The notes under the pieces were generated by a model. That model was given only the letters and a program-made list of their open reading frames with translations. It did not search any database and was not told where the DNA came from. A DNA stretch of 64,000 nt from Phymatolithon calcareum (taxonomy: Eukaryota > Rhodophyta > Florideophyceae > Hapalidiales): the NCBI GenBank assembly GCA_977006965.1, contig OZ345378.1, positions 186,001-250,000 on the forward strand. The letters run 5' to 3'. Position 1 is the first letter of the stretch. The number at the start of each line of letters is the position of its first letter. The position numbers were made by a program, and so were the translations under genes. Shown here one piece after another: positions 11,391 to 23,319 of the stretch.

Positions 11391-12983
11391 CACTCCCCGA
11401 AATTAATATAGCCCACCTTGGCATGAGTTCTTTCTTGTAGCCATGGTGACTTCTAGCGCAACTATTGTCGTCGCACTGCATGTATAACATTCTTTTTCAA
11501 CGCAATGACTAACCTAATTTGGTGAACCCCCATGGAGTCAAACAGTAAATCAAGTTTGCTTGAATAGCACATTTTTTGTCCGCAGTAAGTTAGCGCCACC
11601 TCTATCTTTCTTAGCCTATTGCACCGAACAACAACGCTCAGTAGCCAGTAGACCCACCGCGCTTCTCGATAACCTTCATGCACCGGTCCGGCATCGATCC
11701 AATCAGCTTCCGAAGCGTTTCCAGTCCGATACGATCCCAGGATGCTTGAATCGCTTCGATGAGGTCGTCTTCGTACTCAAACTGACGACAATCCTTGTAA
11801 ACATCACGCGCAACGATGCCCCACAGGTTCTCTATTGGGTTCAGATCGGGACAACGCGATGGCCAAGTCATAAGGCTGATCCCTGCTTCAAAGAAGTACT
11901 CATCTGTGTACCTCGCTGTATGCGCCGGCGCGTTATCCTGCTGGAAACTCCAGTCCCCACCGTAGTACGATTCCGCAAACGGTTCCAGATGATTCTCAAG
12001 CAGCTGCACGTACCTTTGTGCATTCATTGTGTTCGGTACGAATACTAATTCGGGCTTTCCGCGCCACGAAAAACAACCCCAGACCATAACCCCTCCCCCG
12101 CCTTGCTGCCGACGGGAAAAGTATTCTTCAGGGACCCTTTTGTCGGCCCAATAGTACCCAAAACCGTCTGGACTATCCAAACAGAATCGCTTCTCATCAG
12201 AAAAGATTGTCCTGGTCCACTGCGAGCGGCTCAGGCGAAGATGAAGGCGGGCCCACTTGTCAAGCTGATCCTTGTGCCAAGGGGTAAGGCTTAGAGCCCG
12301 TTTCATTCGCCTAAACTCCAAGTACTTAGTATCGCTAAGGACTTGCTGCACGCGACGCACTCCGACGGGTAAATTGTACATGTCTCGGAGCTCCCGAGCC
12401 GTCATTTTTGAAGCAGAAGCCTTCCAAATAACTGCCTGAGCAGCCTGATCAGACAGCTTCCGGGGCCTCCCCGCCTTTTTCCGTCGAGATTGGCCAGGGA
12501 ACTTGTTCAGAAAGTTTGAGACGGCTTTTCGGGACCGTTTCACTTGCAAAGCAATGGCCCTCTTGCTCAAGCCTTTGGCGTCGAGCGCCCGGATCACCGC
12601 CTCCTCCTCCTCCTTCGTCAGAGACAGTCCGCGACCCATAGTTGGGGGCTGAGTGACTCGAACAGCGTACGTGGGTACGTCGCCATGCATATAAAGAAGG
12701 CCACAGGGCGCCAAGCGCCCTATGAATCCCATATACTTCCGCTTGGCGGATGCATGAAATTTTCCGGGGCCAAATTGTTGCGCGGGAAAAAATAGGGGCT
12801 ATCATACATTTTGGCGTACACTGCGAGTTAACAAAAACCTACTACTGTAGCGAGCCATATTTGGGCTAGTACGTAGAGCAATGAGTAGACGATTAAATGA
12901 CCACCGGTCCTTTAACGCGATTCCCCCCATGCGTGTGCCCCTGACGGTTTGCCAAAGTGGGGCTATATTAATTTCGGGGAGTG
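11391..12983 (-). mobile_element. Tc1/mariner transposon, 1593 bp, structurally complete
   Basis: Terminal inverted repeats of about 33 bp start CACTCCCCGAAATTAATATA at both ends and differ by one indel and one substitution. TA dinucleotides flank it at 11389-11390 and 12984-12985, the expected target duplication. One uninterrupted transposase gene lies between them on the minus strand. Confidence 0.93.
11638..12639 (-). CDS. Tc1/mariner DD34E transposase, intact
   Basis: The start at 12639 (MGRGLSLTKEEE) is preferred over an in-frame ATG at 12732 because the extra 31 residues are not transposase-like and include the TATA region. Domains: a paired HTH (AIALQVKRSRKAVSNFLNKF, residues ~30-50), a GRPR AT-hook-like linker (GRPRKL, ~58-63), a second HTH, then the DDE core: first Asp in IFSDEKRF, second in QQDNAPAHTA, Glu in DLNPIENLWG, with 34 residues between the second Asp and the Glu. 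WGCFSWRGK and the CPDLNP motif are typical of Tc1. 333 residues, the usual length. On the minus strand a TTTATATGCA TATA-like sequence sits about 50 bp upstream. The enzyme excises and inserts the element at TA. No break is visible, so activity is possible. Confidence 0.93.
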   Translation of the reverse strand: MGRGLSLTKEEEEAVIRALDAKGLSKRAIALQVKRSRKAVSNFLNKFPGQSRRKKAGRPRKLSDQAAQAVIWKASASKMTARELRDMYNLPVGVRRVQQVLSDTKYLEFRRMKRALSLTPWHKDQLDKWARLHLRLSRSQWTRTIFSDEKRFCLDSPDGFGYYWADKRVPEEYFSRRQQGGGGVMVWGCFSWRGKPELVFVPNTMNAQRYVQLLENHLEPFAESYYGGDWSFQQDNAPAHTARYTDEYFFEAGISLMTWPSRCPDLNPIENLWGIVARDVYKDCRQFEYEDDLIEAIQASWDRIGLETLRKLIGSMPDRCMKVIEKRGGSTGY

Positions 12984-15897
12984 TACACCAAGCGTAATTG
13001 CTCCTTTGGCTCCGACTACTATGTAATTCAGTGACTTAACTAGCAATGAGAATTTTGTTCTAGAAGCACATCCGCGCTCCACAAATTGGCTGCTCCCTGG
13101 AATTTCTGAGGCGGAGAGTGATCACTCTAAAAGGTTCGTATTTTGCCTTGTTTCCGCATTTGAGGTTAAATCCAGTTCGGTCTTCAGTTTTTCTGTGAGG
13201 CACGTCCTACATTCAAGTGGATACGAGCTCCTTTTCCAGTGTAACCATTTCATGGCATAGCTAGCCGAAGCTGATCTCGTGGGAAGCCAAGCAACCCAGG
13301 GAGATAACTCGAGGGGTACGAGATCATCCCGAGGGCAGGTAGATACATTTGTAGGGATTGCGAATTTAGCCTGCGGCTGGGAGGTTTGAAAGCTGGAGGG
13401 CGGAATTTGCCTATTGAAGCGACTGTCTTCTCCCCTCACCAGACAAGAGGGCATCGATCATGAAGTAAAACAACCTTTTCTTTTCAACCAATATCGAGGC
13501 GTTACACCAGTCATATTAAAGATATGGATACAACGTCTTTAATGTCACCGCCATCAAGACTCTCGTGTTGAATGATACCACTTTCGGAGGTCGCAAATGG
13601 GTGCGGGAAGTAAGGTTTTTACTCAAAAGTATTGGGGCGAGGCATTATCATGCACCTTATTAGATGCCATCTGACGTTCTGTGCAGCCTAAAAGAGAACA
13701 ATTTTTTCCGCGTCAGAAAAGCTCCGATTGCGTCGTTCCGTCAAAATGTCAGGTTCGCTTTCTTCAAGCGAATTGGGTCCTTCGATCGGAACCGTTTACA
13801 TCTCTTTCAAAAGCCACGTGAATCTGTAGAGACCGCCATCTCCGGTCTGCCGCTGACTTTATATTGCTCAACAATATTTGGACATTGAGCAACCATAACC
13901 GCAAATTTGAAATCCTCTATGAAATCTTCTCGAAATGAAAGACTGACACTATTACGGTGGCCCGACAAGCCGTTACACAAGCACAAGATGTTGTCCGCCC
14001 TGCGCATTTGCCCCACGCTCGCTGTGCGCCCGTTTTATGCCCAATTTTCAGGGCATCGCTTGTATCGAATGGGACAGGGAGCGCTCACTTCCGCCACCCA
14101 TTGTGGCGTGTCTGCCAAAACATATCGGGAACGCAGACCGATTAGGCCTTGTTTTGGGTTTCCAATGTAAAGATGGCGGGCCGCTGTGGAATATGATAAC
14201 ATGGGCTTGCGTGGCACGGCGCGCGGATTCGCGACGACGGTGATCCCACTCGCGAGACGAGCCAGATAACATCTATGCTGACCTGCTGAGCATGTGCCGT
14301 CCATGGGAACGCTTTCCTTGTGTCGACCCTTGCAAGTCGTGTCGCATCCATTCTTCAGCATTTTTGAGCGTCTCTGTTTCGGGACCGAATTGGAACCTAA
14401 AACCGGCTCAAGCGATGTTGTTGTCCCCGAGAGCAAGAGCTGAAGGAGCCACCGCGTTTCACTCAATGTCTGGTTTGGTGTCTACTTTGAGTTTGACGCC
14501 AAGTTCGTGTTCACAAGGCGAGGACGGTGTGCGGTGAAGTGCCGTTAGACTTCCGCCATGCGTTTCGCATTGGTGCGGGATTGCATAGTTGCAGATCGAA
14601 AATGCATTTCTGACCTTATTGGTTGGTTTTCGACCGTTGCTTATTAGTTTTCTTGTCTTTGCACATTGCATCTTTATTTGCTGTCATCGCGCTGCATTGG
14701 GAGATTCGAAATCGGTTGTGATGGCTCCTAGGCTGTTCATCATGGCCAGGGACGGGCTCTCGGACTCTTGTCGACCGCACCGCGAGCCATTGTACCCAAT
14801 TGAAGCAAATGAGTGTTTGACAATGAGAGTACCTGTGACAGAACTCTGGGTCGAGCGCTAGTGGCTGGCGTCGACTCTGCTTGGGCTTCGTTCTTTTCTG
14901 AGACTGAGTTTCATTGCCAAGAATGCATTTTTGCACGACTGTGCTGCATCGAGACCCTCTTGAGGCTAAAGTCAAGTAGGGGAAATGCATTTTCAAGCAT
15001 ACAGAGCGGCTGGTTTCGTCATTTCTTTCAATGCGATTCGTAATCGTCCTGTGTTTTGGACATCGTGTAGACGATACCCGTCGAGCTGCAGCTGTGAACG
15101 TTGTGGAATGCAATGAATGCTGTCTCGCGCTGTTACAGATTTGCCGTTTGGAAAACAAGAAGGGCGCTAATATCTCGTGGCGGCTTCGCATTTTGCGCAG
15201 ATTGAACACCATTTCGCTCCTTGCGTGGCGCTCTACCATCACTTTCGCCGAGGCCACAACAAGCTTTGCTCGTCTGCCGTCGAAACAGTTCGCGCCTCTG
15301 TGTCGTCCGTTGTCCTCGAGAAGAATGTTGTTCGTTCTGTGCCTGTACTGAGTTCAAGGGTCTAGAATGCATTTTTTCTTGAGGGCACATGGGTGTCAGA
15401 TGCAATGGGCCTGGCTATGCCGCAAGGGAAGGCCATGAGAGGGAGAGAAATGCATGTCAGAGCAACACGTCTTGATCTCCTTTCCAGGTTTTAGCGTGCC
15501 CTGTCGGCGAATAGTCTTTGAAACGTTGAATCTGAATCTGAAGAAGGGACCGCGATCCAGTTTCATGAAATTCCTTTTGAATTATTACTGAAGGCTGAGA
15601 AGGACTGATATGGTCGCATTGCAGCTTCAATGGATGGTCCATATGTGTTTTTCAATATCGGGACCGTTTGCGCAAAACTGCTCACGTGCACATCGGGAGA
15701 CAGGGCTGGCGACAAAGGCTTGAAGAAAAGATATATCAACTGTTTTATTCACAAAAGGTAAGAACTTGCGGTGCTGCAGAGCAGCCGCTTTGTCTTAAGG
15801 GTGGTTTCGGGTCACCATCTCCGTATCGGACGACAATTTCCCAAGATAATCGACTTGACAACACTACTCAAGGTGCTATGGCTAATTACAAGAAAAG
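12984..15897. other. Gene-poor region, no supported gene
   Basis: Several frames of 60-210 codons overlap on both strands without recognisable domains; the longest (14616-15257 minus) is Arg/Ser/Thr-rich with no family features. A palindromic word AATGCATTT recurs at 14601, 14922, 14984 and 15366 (a one-base variant at 15449). I call no gene. Confidence 0.4.
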
Positions 15898-17622
15898 CTA
15901 TCTAACGTCCATTTTGATGTCGTCATCTTGCTCATCGTCGCTGCTGTCCGTCTCGATATCGCCTCCGGAGGAGCTGGACACGCTTGAGGTGAATGTTCCC
16001 TTCTTCGCACCTTCTCTCCCTCCACGCGCGCTCTGCGAGCGTTTGCCAATTCCACTGGCAAGTAGCATACTACCCCCGGCGCCAATGCTATTGTAAGAGC
16101 CGACGGAAGTACCAAGACCGAGAAGGCCTTGTACCGCGTCACAAAACACAGGAGATTGTCCGTCAAGGGAAGTAGGTGCACCTGCGCTGTGTCCAAAAGA
16201 GATGCCCATGCTCCCCGCGCTGCCGCCCGGCACGCTCATTGGGCGGCTACCCTTCTTGTTCCGTGTACGCCGGGATGAGCTGAGCTGTGTCTCCGCCTTT
16301 GGATACCAGCCTGGATGATGCGCCATCCACGTTTCGAGGTTGCGACGGCAGGGCGCAGCATTTCCAGAGATGGTCTTGCCCGTATCCGGACACCAAACTG
16401 TGATCCGCGGCTCCTTCGGAGTGCGAAATGAGTTGGTGATGGCCGAAAGCCCACCGCTTGCCATGCTGGGAAGCGAATTGGCACCAAACGATCCCGGGCC
16501 GCGCCACGCGGCGGACTGTTCGTACGAACTGTAGGAAGCCGAGGCAGGAGAATGTATGCCAGGAGTGTGTTCCGTGCGACCGGGAATTCCGATCGCGCCG
16601 GTGCTTGCACTACTACCGCCGTTACCCACTGCCAAGAGCTCGTGGCTGCTCTTTTGGATACCGCAGAGGAGCATGTGATGAGAGAGATACAGAATGTCGG
16701 TGGCCTTCTTGTTGGGTCCAAGGTTCTGCACTACGCGATCCCAGCGATCCGCCGCGAGTGGGAGATTTTCACGTTGTTTCGTGTGACCATCGCGGCCCAC
16801 ACGGAATAGAATCTCTTGCAGGCGGACATAATCATCCGGTGACCAATCTGACAACGACCCGGTGGGAGCCGGGGCTTTGGAATCCTTAAACTTGATCAGG
16901 GCATCGTCGGCCAAAACTTTTGCGACGGGGAATGCGCAAAGGGAAGCAAAGCAAGTGGCCGCAAGCTTGGATCTGCGGGCTGCTGCACGCCTCTTCGACG
17001 ACTTAAGTTCATCAGCCTTCTCCTCCCAGCCCTCGTGAGTCTCCAACCAGGTTGACAGATTACGGCGATACGGAGCTGCATTGCCGGCAACAGTCTTTCC
17101 AGTGCGAGGTTCCCACACCGTGACGTGCTCGTCGTCGGAAGAGAGGCCTCCAAACAATGCCGCAGGATAGCTCGGCGTCAATGAGGGAAGCGCCTCGGGG
17201 ATGACGGCGTGACTGGACAGATCTACGGAAGGAGCCGTCAACGAGGATGACGAATCGTTGGCCAGCGGCGAGGATAACATATGAACGTCCGGGCGCGGTT
17301 CCGGCTTCGGAATGCTAAGTGAAATACGCCTGGAAGGCACAGATTTGGGATATCCAGCGGGAGCAGATTCGGATGTAGTCGTGAACGGAGAGGATGACGA
17401 GCTAGCACGGGCTTGGATGAAAGGAGAGGAAGTCGTCATGACTTGAGAGGCCGACATCCGCTTTTGTTGGAAGGGGTCTTGGGTGCCGCGAATCGATATA
17501 GGGGTAGACACGCTATGGAAGACCTGGCCAGTTCCCCCAAATGGACCTGTTGGTCGCGAGGGTGGGAGACCAGACGACGGTGGCGATGAGGGGCGGGCGC
17601 CCTCGACGTCCATGGGCTGCAT
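15898..17622 (-). CDS. Nuclear protein with two BRK-like motifs
   Basis: 574 residues, single exon. The N-terminal ~150 residues are Pro/Ser-rich and disordered. Two related ~40-residue motifs lie at about residues 165-205 and 395-435: each reads VTVW.P.TGKT..GNAAP.RRNL..W...H.GW. This spacing (hydrophobic strand, TGK, G-x-x-AP, L..WL..HPGW) resembles the BRK domain of Brahma/Kismet-type chromatin remodellers. Between them is a segment with WSPDDYVRLQEILFRVGRD and several Lys/Arg clusters suitable for nuclear import. The C-terminus is Ser/Asp-rich and acidic (ends near DSSDDEQDDDIKMDVR). No helicase or bromodomain is present, so it is not itself a remodelling ATPase; a chromatin or transcription-associated role is inference. 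The start was chosen as the first ATG in the open frame; the next Met is three codons on. Confidence 0.75.
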   Translation of the reverse strand: MQPMDVEGARPSSPPSSGLPPSRPTGPFGGTGQVFHSVSTPISIRGTQDPFQQKRMSASQVMTTSSPFIQARASSSSSPFTTTSESAPAGYPKSVPSRRISLSIPKPEPRPDVHMLSSPLANDSSSSLTAPSVDLSSHAVIPEALPSLTPSYPAALFGGLSSDDEHVTVWEPRTGKTVAGNAAPYRRNLSTWLETHEGWEEKADELKSSKRRAAARRSKLAATCFASLCAFPVAKVLADDALIKFKDSKAPAPTGSLSDWSPDDYVRLQEILFRVGRDGHTKQRENLPLAADRWDRVVQNLGPNKKATDILYLSHHMLLCGIQKSSHELLAVGNGGSSASTGAIGIPGRTEHTPGIHSPASASYSSYEQSAAWRGPGSFGANSLPSMASGGLSAITNSFRTPKEPRITVWCPDTGKTISGNAAPCRRNLETWMAHHPGWYPKAETQLSSSRRTRNKKGSRPMSVPGGSAGSMGISFGHSAGAPTSLDGQSPVFCDAVQGLLGLGTSVGSYNSIGAGGSMLLASGIGKRSQSARGGREGAKKGTFTSSVSSSSGGDIETDSSDDEQDDDIKMDVR

Positions 17623-20570
17623 TGCGGGCTATAAGGCGGGGACAGGAGGGCCGTTAATAACTGAAAAGTCAGAGTTTCTGGAGGGTCGCCGTCGTGGGTA
17701 GGGTGCGGTCGCCGTCGGGCGTTGCCAATGAGTTGAAAGCGGTTCTGCGGTCGTGTGCACACGAAAGTATGAATAGAAATTCGGGTGTTGGCCGAAAAAT
17801 AAGTCGGAATCCGAGATGCAGTGCTTGAGGGCGTCTTGCGATGTGCTTCGATGGTGGGTCGACAGCTGCGTCAGGTGCACGTAAAGGCAGTTGAGAAAGT
17901 TGAAAAAATGTAGGAAAAATTATACACTATTACAACAGTAATGTGGTCCTTGAAAGACCAACGACCGCGGAGCGGAAATCACGGGCCACCGAAACACGCG
18001 CGGAAACGAGAATGTCTCGACGGGTGTCACAAACGGGAAATATGTACGGCTTCCAGCAAAATCTACAGCATTCACACAATCAAAACATGGAAAAACAATA
18101 AGAAATAACGAGACAACGGCGATAACAGCGCGGACAGAATGAAAGATACAATCGATACCGGCGATGGCGAAAGGCGCGGGGATACCAGAACGTGAGGACG
18201 AATAACGGAGGCAAAGAAAAGGTGAAAATTTTGGCAAAAAATTGCATACATACGCAATCCCCACATCAGAGGTCACGTAAGATTGGTGCGGCAAGGTAGA
18301 TGGGCGCGAAACACACACACGTTTGCAGCATCGCCAGAGTCAAACGAACGCCAACGGCAGACAGGATGCAAAACACGCCGGGGTGCGCAAAATCAGGATA
18401 GATTAATGAGGGTAATAATGCAGAAACAAGTCAGGACGTGTGCGGTTGCCGCAACGCCGGACGCAGCCCATGATCGATCCGACTCAAGCGCCAAAGCGAG
18501 AAACCGATGTGATTGAGACTGAACGTGATCGATCAGGGCGAAAGGATGTGGAAGGATAACGTACCGTGCGTTGTACGGCTGTGTACGGGTGTGGCACTGT
18601 AGATGACGGCTGACAGAATCAGAAAAACGGACAGTGTATTTCCTGTTGTCGCGCCGAGTGGCGGTGGGTGGTGATCCGACAAACGGACAAACTGGGAGTG
18701 CCAAAGTGGAGCCGAGGGTCTCGACGTCGTCTTGGAGACGTTGCGCTTGGTAAGCGTTGAGTGATGCTGCGGGCGTGCAAGAGAGGTGTTCTTGAGCAAA
18801 GATTGGTGCAAAGATTGGCCACGGGTACAATCCTCGGAGCAGCGGACCCAACCCGCGGGCCGAGTCCCGGTGCCGAAAAGCTTTTTTCTAAAAACTTTTT
18901 GGAGCATACCGGACAGACTTGACTCACGGCGCGCAAAATAACCCAGTCGGACCACGAGAGGACCAGGGACGACGAACGGTATCCGTCAATGCAAAATCCT
19001 GTTTCTTGCTGATGTATCAAAAATAACACTGTCTATTCCAGGTGCCTCGCGTTTACTCTGTTAGCCAATCGCCCAGCGCCAGCATGACAGTACATTCATC
19101 TCGTGCACATATAATTATCGAATACCATATAAATGACTATCGATATCTACATCATCTTATGCGTATGACGTCGGTACAGCACCCAGTGCCAACAGCATGA
19201 TGGAGGAAATCATACGTTCCATGTACCGCCGTTGTGGGCAGGCGGCAATCTCCGTACAACGACGCCACGTTTTATCTCCTGCTGGACGCGGCACTCATCT
19301 AACGCAGCGAGCGCTCGGCCGCGCTGCGAGCTGCGAGCTGCTCGCACCGGATCATCGCAGCGCGTAAATGTATGAGGAAGGCGTCATATTATGAGGCGCG
19401 CGACGTCGACCCATGCCCGGTCGTCGCGCCAATTGGCGCGCCGAATCGTGACTCGATCATCGATGGCACTGTCAGCCACGGTTGCAACCGACGCGTGATC
19501 TGTACCTGTGGGACGCGCCTGTGCGTCCCACCAGTGCAGCCATATCTAGAGAGGGAAGTTGGTGCAAGGAAAAGTTCATTCTGCGAGCGCACCATCACGC
19601 GCTTCGAACGAGATGCCCGTTGCATCCAGGCCATCGATTTCCTCCTCGATCCCCGTGTTGAGGGTTTGCTTCCAAACTGGGACATACCGTGGGTAGGAAA
19701 TGGAGTTAACTTCCGAACGTAGGGATGTTCATTAACCTCGAAAAAGCTTACAAATTGTTACCTACGATAGATAAATAGAGCAACTTTTTATCTAGACTTA
19801 TGAAAATCACAAAAAAACCAAAAGACTTCACTTTTTGGACACTTTTTCAGCCATTCCCCCTAAAAGTATTCGAAATGTCCGCCAATTTTGTGCCGCTGCA
19901 TCAGAAGTATCAGCACCATGACTTGGTATTGATAGGAAATTCCACCCGCGATATCGTTAGCGAGCTCGCAAGCTCATGAAAGGACAATTTTCCTTTTTAA
20001 GGTTCAAGGAAAATCACCCTCTTACTTATGATAGCACGGGAATAATTTGTCTATACAGTGTACGAAATATTCCCGTGCACAAACTTTATCAAAGAAGTCC
20101 TCTCTATGGTACTTTAGTTCATCCCATCCAATTTGTTTTGTTTTAGTACGTTGGAAAATAGAAAATTTGGCTGATTCCAAGAGCTGCAACCAGCATCCAA
20201 GAAACGAAAAGTTTGAGGCATCTATCTCTATTTAATCTGTTCCTTTTCTTCAGCTGTTGCGCGTCAAACGTCAGAATCCAAACAATCATAGATTCAAAAC
20301 GTTTGTTAGAAAATAGAAACAAATTTCTCGACAGTATTGAAATTCGGGGACACGAAAAAATTGATTAAATTGAAAATGTATATGGTACTCTGGAGATAGA
20401 AATCTCTAGATTTTTATTAAACATTGCTGAAAAAATTAAATCAAACCTCTCTGTATCAGAAAAGCGGGACACAGGATACAGCATGGGCGACATTGTTGAT
20501 ACTGAATGCAAGGCAGAGTGTTGAATAATTCTTGATACAGTTGTACAGTATTATGATATATCTACTAATT

Positions 20571-20600
20571 TTGTACCGTACAGTATACAGTACGGTACAA
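20571..20600. repeat. Short inverted repeat, 11-bp arms
   Basis: Arms TTGTACCGTAC and GTACGGTACAA are separated by 8 bases. Role unknown. Confidence 0.7.
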
Positions 20601-21016
20601 GACGACGTCCAAAACTGGATCGAATATCATATTTTGTTATTGCCGTAGTCTTATTCGCTAATGAAAAGGGCCATCAAATCAACACGTCATTTCAATTAGC
20701 GTTCGCTTCACTGTATCAATAAAAACCTCAAAAATCGGCACGTTCGAACGTGTGCATCACCAAGACAATTCCAATTGTACAGGCAGCGTTTGCGCTGCCT
20801 CTACGACAGAAGAGCGGACGGAACTTCGCTGCCTGTAGAAACAACAGACGGGATAGGGTCACTGCAACTGCTCAAAGTGTTCGACCCTTTCTGCTCTGGG
20901 GATAGTCCTCGCTGTGTGTTAGAATACTCTTCTACGTTAGTTCACTCTTGTCTACCACTTTGCTCGCACATAGAGCACAGACAAGTGTGTGTTCGTATGC
21001 TAATGTGAGCTATGCG

Positions 21017-21045
21017 ACAGAATCGTCAAAATTTGACGATTCTGT
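21017..21045. repeat. Perfect hairpin, 14-bp arms, 1-base loop
   Basis: Arms ACAGAATCGTCAAA and TTTGACGATTCTGT surround a single A. It lies about 420 bp downstream of the B56 stop codon. Confidence 0.75.
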
Positions 21046-21468
21046 GGAATATTATTCTTTTTCTCCTCGTCCTCTTTCTCGAGCATGCAGTTAAACACTG
21101 TCGGGATCGTTTGTAGCGTTCCACTACATCTACAGCAGTAAAATAGACGGGACAAATAGCCTCTGGAGAAAACTAGGCGTTTCCGTTTGTGCATAGCATG
21201 CCTCGCGCCTGAACGTTCATTCATGTCTTGCCTCGACGCACACTACGCGTTCATATCCAGGGGTCGTCCAACGTGATCAAAAGGGGATGCAAACTGCGTG
21301 CGAAAGTTGCGTCTCTCTCGCAGTGCGAACACAATGGGCATTGTACGTAACGACGCGATACAACATTCGTAAGAACAATCTTTTTTGAATTTCTATATCC
21401 GATGACGGCATCAAAACGAGCTAAAAAAGAGGAAAAAACCAGTTTGCACAGCCGCCACCGTCCCCGAT

Positions 21469-23319
21469 CTATACAGACAGATTCACGCCGACGGCCGCAA
21501 CAGTTGTGTCCTGCGCACCAGCTCCACTGGTGCCTCTACCAGCTCGCATAGTATCGTCTCCACCACCCCCATCGCCGGCATCCCCATAGCGCACAAAAAC
21601 CATACCACTGCGGTCAGCATGATTGTTATGGTCCGCGACACCATTGTTTTCCCCGGCACTGTGACTTCCGTCAACACCCGTCGGTTTTTCTTCCGCGGTG
21701 CGTGCCACTCTGTCCGTAAGCTCCACCAGTGCATGCTCTCGTGAATCGGCGTCATCACCTTTTGCGTCACCTGTGCGCGTGCTCGGCCGAGCGGCATCGC
21801 CCAGTCTTCGGCGTTCGGCAAGTGAGTCCAGTGCTCGCCAGCGACGAAGTCGTTCCGAATTTTCCTGTTTCACACGTCGTCCGACTTGGTGGTACCGTCG
21901 CATACTGTCGTTGTACAAATCGCCATCCATGTTGCGGAGCAATTTCTGTACATGAAATGACAATGACTGTACATTGGGGTTCCAGTGCGACTCAACATTT
22001 TCGTGAAGTGCTCCAACAACGATCGGCATGAGTTTTTCTCGGTAGTGCACGAATAGATTCACCACATACTCATTGTTCCAGAAGTACAATACGCGTTCAG
22101 CGACCTGAAAATGTAGCGACTCCATGCATTTCGCCAGTTGCTTGAAAAGAATACACACGACGCCCTCCGCCTCCTGTGGCCGTGCCAGGTCCATTAGTTC
22201 CTCTAGTTCGCCGAGGAACATCACTTCCTTCCGCGTATGCGTTACAGGCCAATGTCGCACCAGCTCCCTTAACACCTCACTGGCCATGCTCGGATCCTTT
22301 TGTACAAACTGCGTCACACAGAATAAGAGCTCTCTGTGGAAAGAGGGCATACTATGTGCCGTATGCAGCGGTATCAACCCTCGCCGTAGAAGCTCCTTAT
22401 GCTCTTCCTTGAGCGGCACCGCGAAGCCGTTAATGATAGAGCCTAGAATTTCAAGAAGCTCTGAGATTCCGTTGTGTCGCTGCCGCTCATGCACGACCCT
22501 GTAGAAAGCATTCATGATCGCGCGTCTGATGGGGGCACGCAACGGCATCACCTTTCCATAAATACGATGGAGAATTGTTTTCAGATATTCCCGCTCGCGC
22601 GGATCTTCGGAGTTGAAGAGGTCAACAACACCTTCAACGAACCGGGAGGTAATATGCGCCCGAGCGCGCTGCGACTCCGCATCGGAGGAAACAACAAACT
22701 TGCGAAGTAACTCATATACGACCTGCAGATGAGTCCACGCAGGTTCAAGATGGGGCTCGTCCTCCTCAGCATCGTAGTGGCGGTCGGTAGAGGAGCCGAC
22801 AGGGAGGGCGCGCATGATATTTGCGCAGACCATATCCATGAAGGGTTTCAGGGTGCGCTCGGTAAAGACGCCTTTGTTGCAGGACACAAAATCTGCTATG
22901 TCAACTAAGTTTCGTCGCTTAGCGTCCCTACCCGCTTGCTGGGCAAAAGGATGAGAAAAGTCGTAAGTGACCTCACACGACTTGAGTTTTGTGATGAAAA
23001 GCTGCTCTCTCTCGGACTGAGGCACATCTGTAAAGAGAGACGCAAAACATGGTATAGTATTGGTTAGATACAATCTGACGCAAATATTCTTGTGAGCGTG
23101 GGTCACTTTCGTGGCACATGGGCGGTACGGTCCGGCGCTGTACAGGTCAATTTTTGCTTAGCATGTTATAGTCAATGCATGTCTCGATGAAAGCGACCGT
23201 GCGATGTGAAAAATGCATTGCTCTCCACTCGAAAGGTCAAGCACAACGCTGACATGCAAGCAAATGCAAAAAATGAATGGAAACGTACCTCGCCATGAAG
23301 GGAGAGTTCCGGAAGTCAT
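21469..23319 (-). CDS. B56: PP2A regulatory subunit B56 (B'), two exons
   Basis: Model: complement(join(21469..23027, 23289..23319)), 529 residues. Exon 1 encodes MTSGTLPSWR; the donor GAG|GTACGT, the branch-like CTAAC and the acceptor TTTACAG|AT give a 261-bp intron in frame with D-VPQSE. The open frame running 5' of the acceptor to 23106 is intron read-through. B56 landmarks in order: EEDEPHLEPAWTHLQVVYEL, EDPREREYLKTILHRIYGK, HNGISELLEILGSIINGFAV, PLKEEHKELL, KEVMFLGELEELMD, HFQVAERVLYFWNNEYV. These form the HEAT-like superhelix that binds the PP2A A/C core and recruits LxxIxE substrates; the HRIY groove residues are kept. The last ~110 residues (after about 420) are a low-complexity Asp/Gly/Thr tail that is not conserved in the family. 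Cytosol or nucleus, Ser/Thr phosphatase targeting. Confidence 0.93.

Larger units (their letters stand above)
17623..21468. other. Intergenic region with two short hairpins
   Basis: No supported gene in 3.8 kb. 17623-19400 is GC-balanced and probably holds the promoter and leader of the BRK-motif gene; 19700-21000 is AT-rich. At about 20446 a CAAACCTCTCTGTATC word resembles a Tigger terminal repeat, but no partner end was found. Confidence 0.4.

Noticed and set aside
14616-15257. 213-codon minus-strand ORF as a gene
   Set aside because: Arg/Ser/Thr-rich with no motif, no promoter or splice context, and equally long shadow frames opposite it.
16236-16889. Overlapping ORFs opposite and alongside the BRK-motif gene
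   Set aside because: They are shadows of a well-supported 574-codon frame with internal motif repetition.
20441-20720. Another Tigger-type element or MITE
   Set aside because: Only one end-like word (CAAACCTCTCTGTATC) is present; no partner inverted repeat or TA flank was found.
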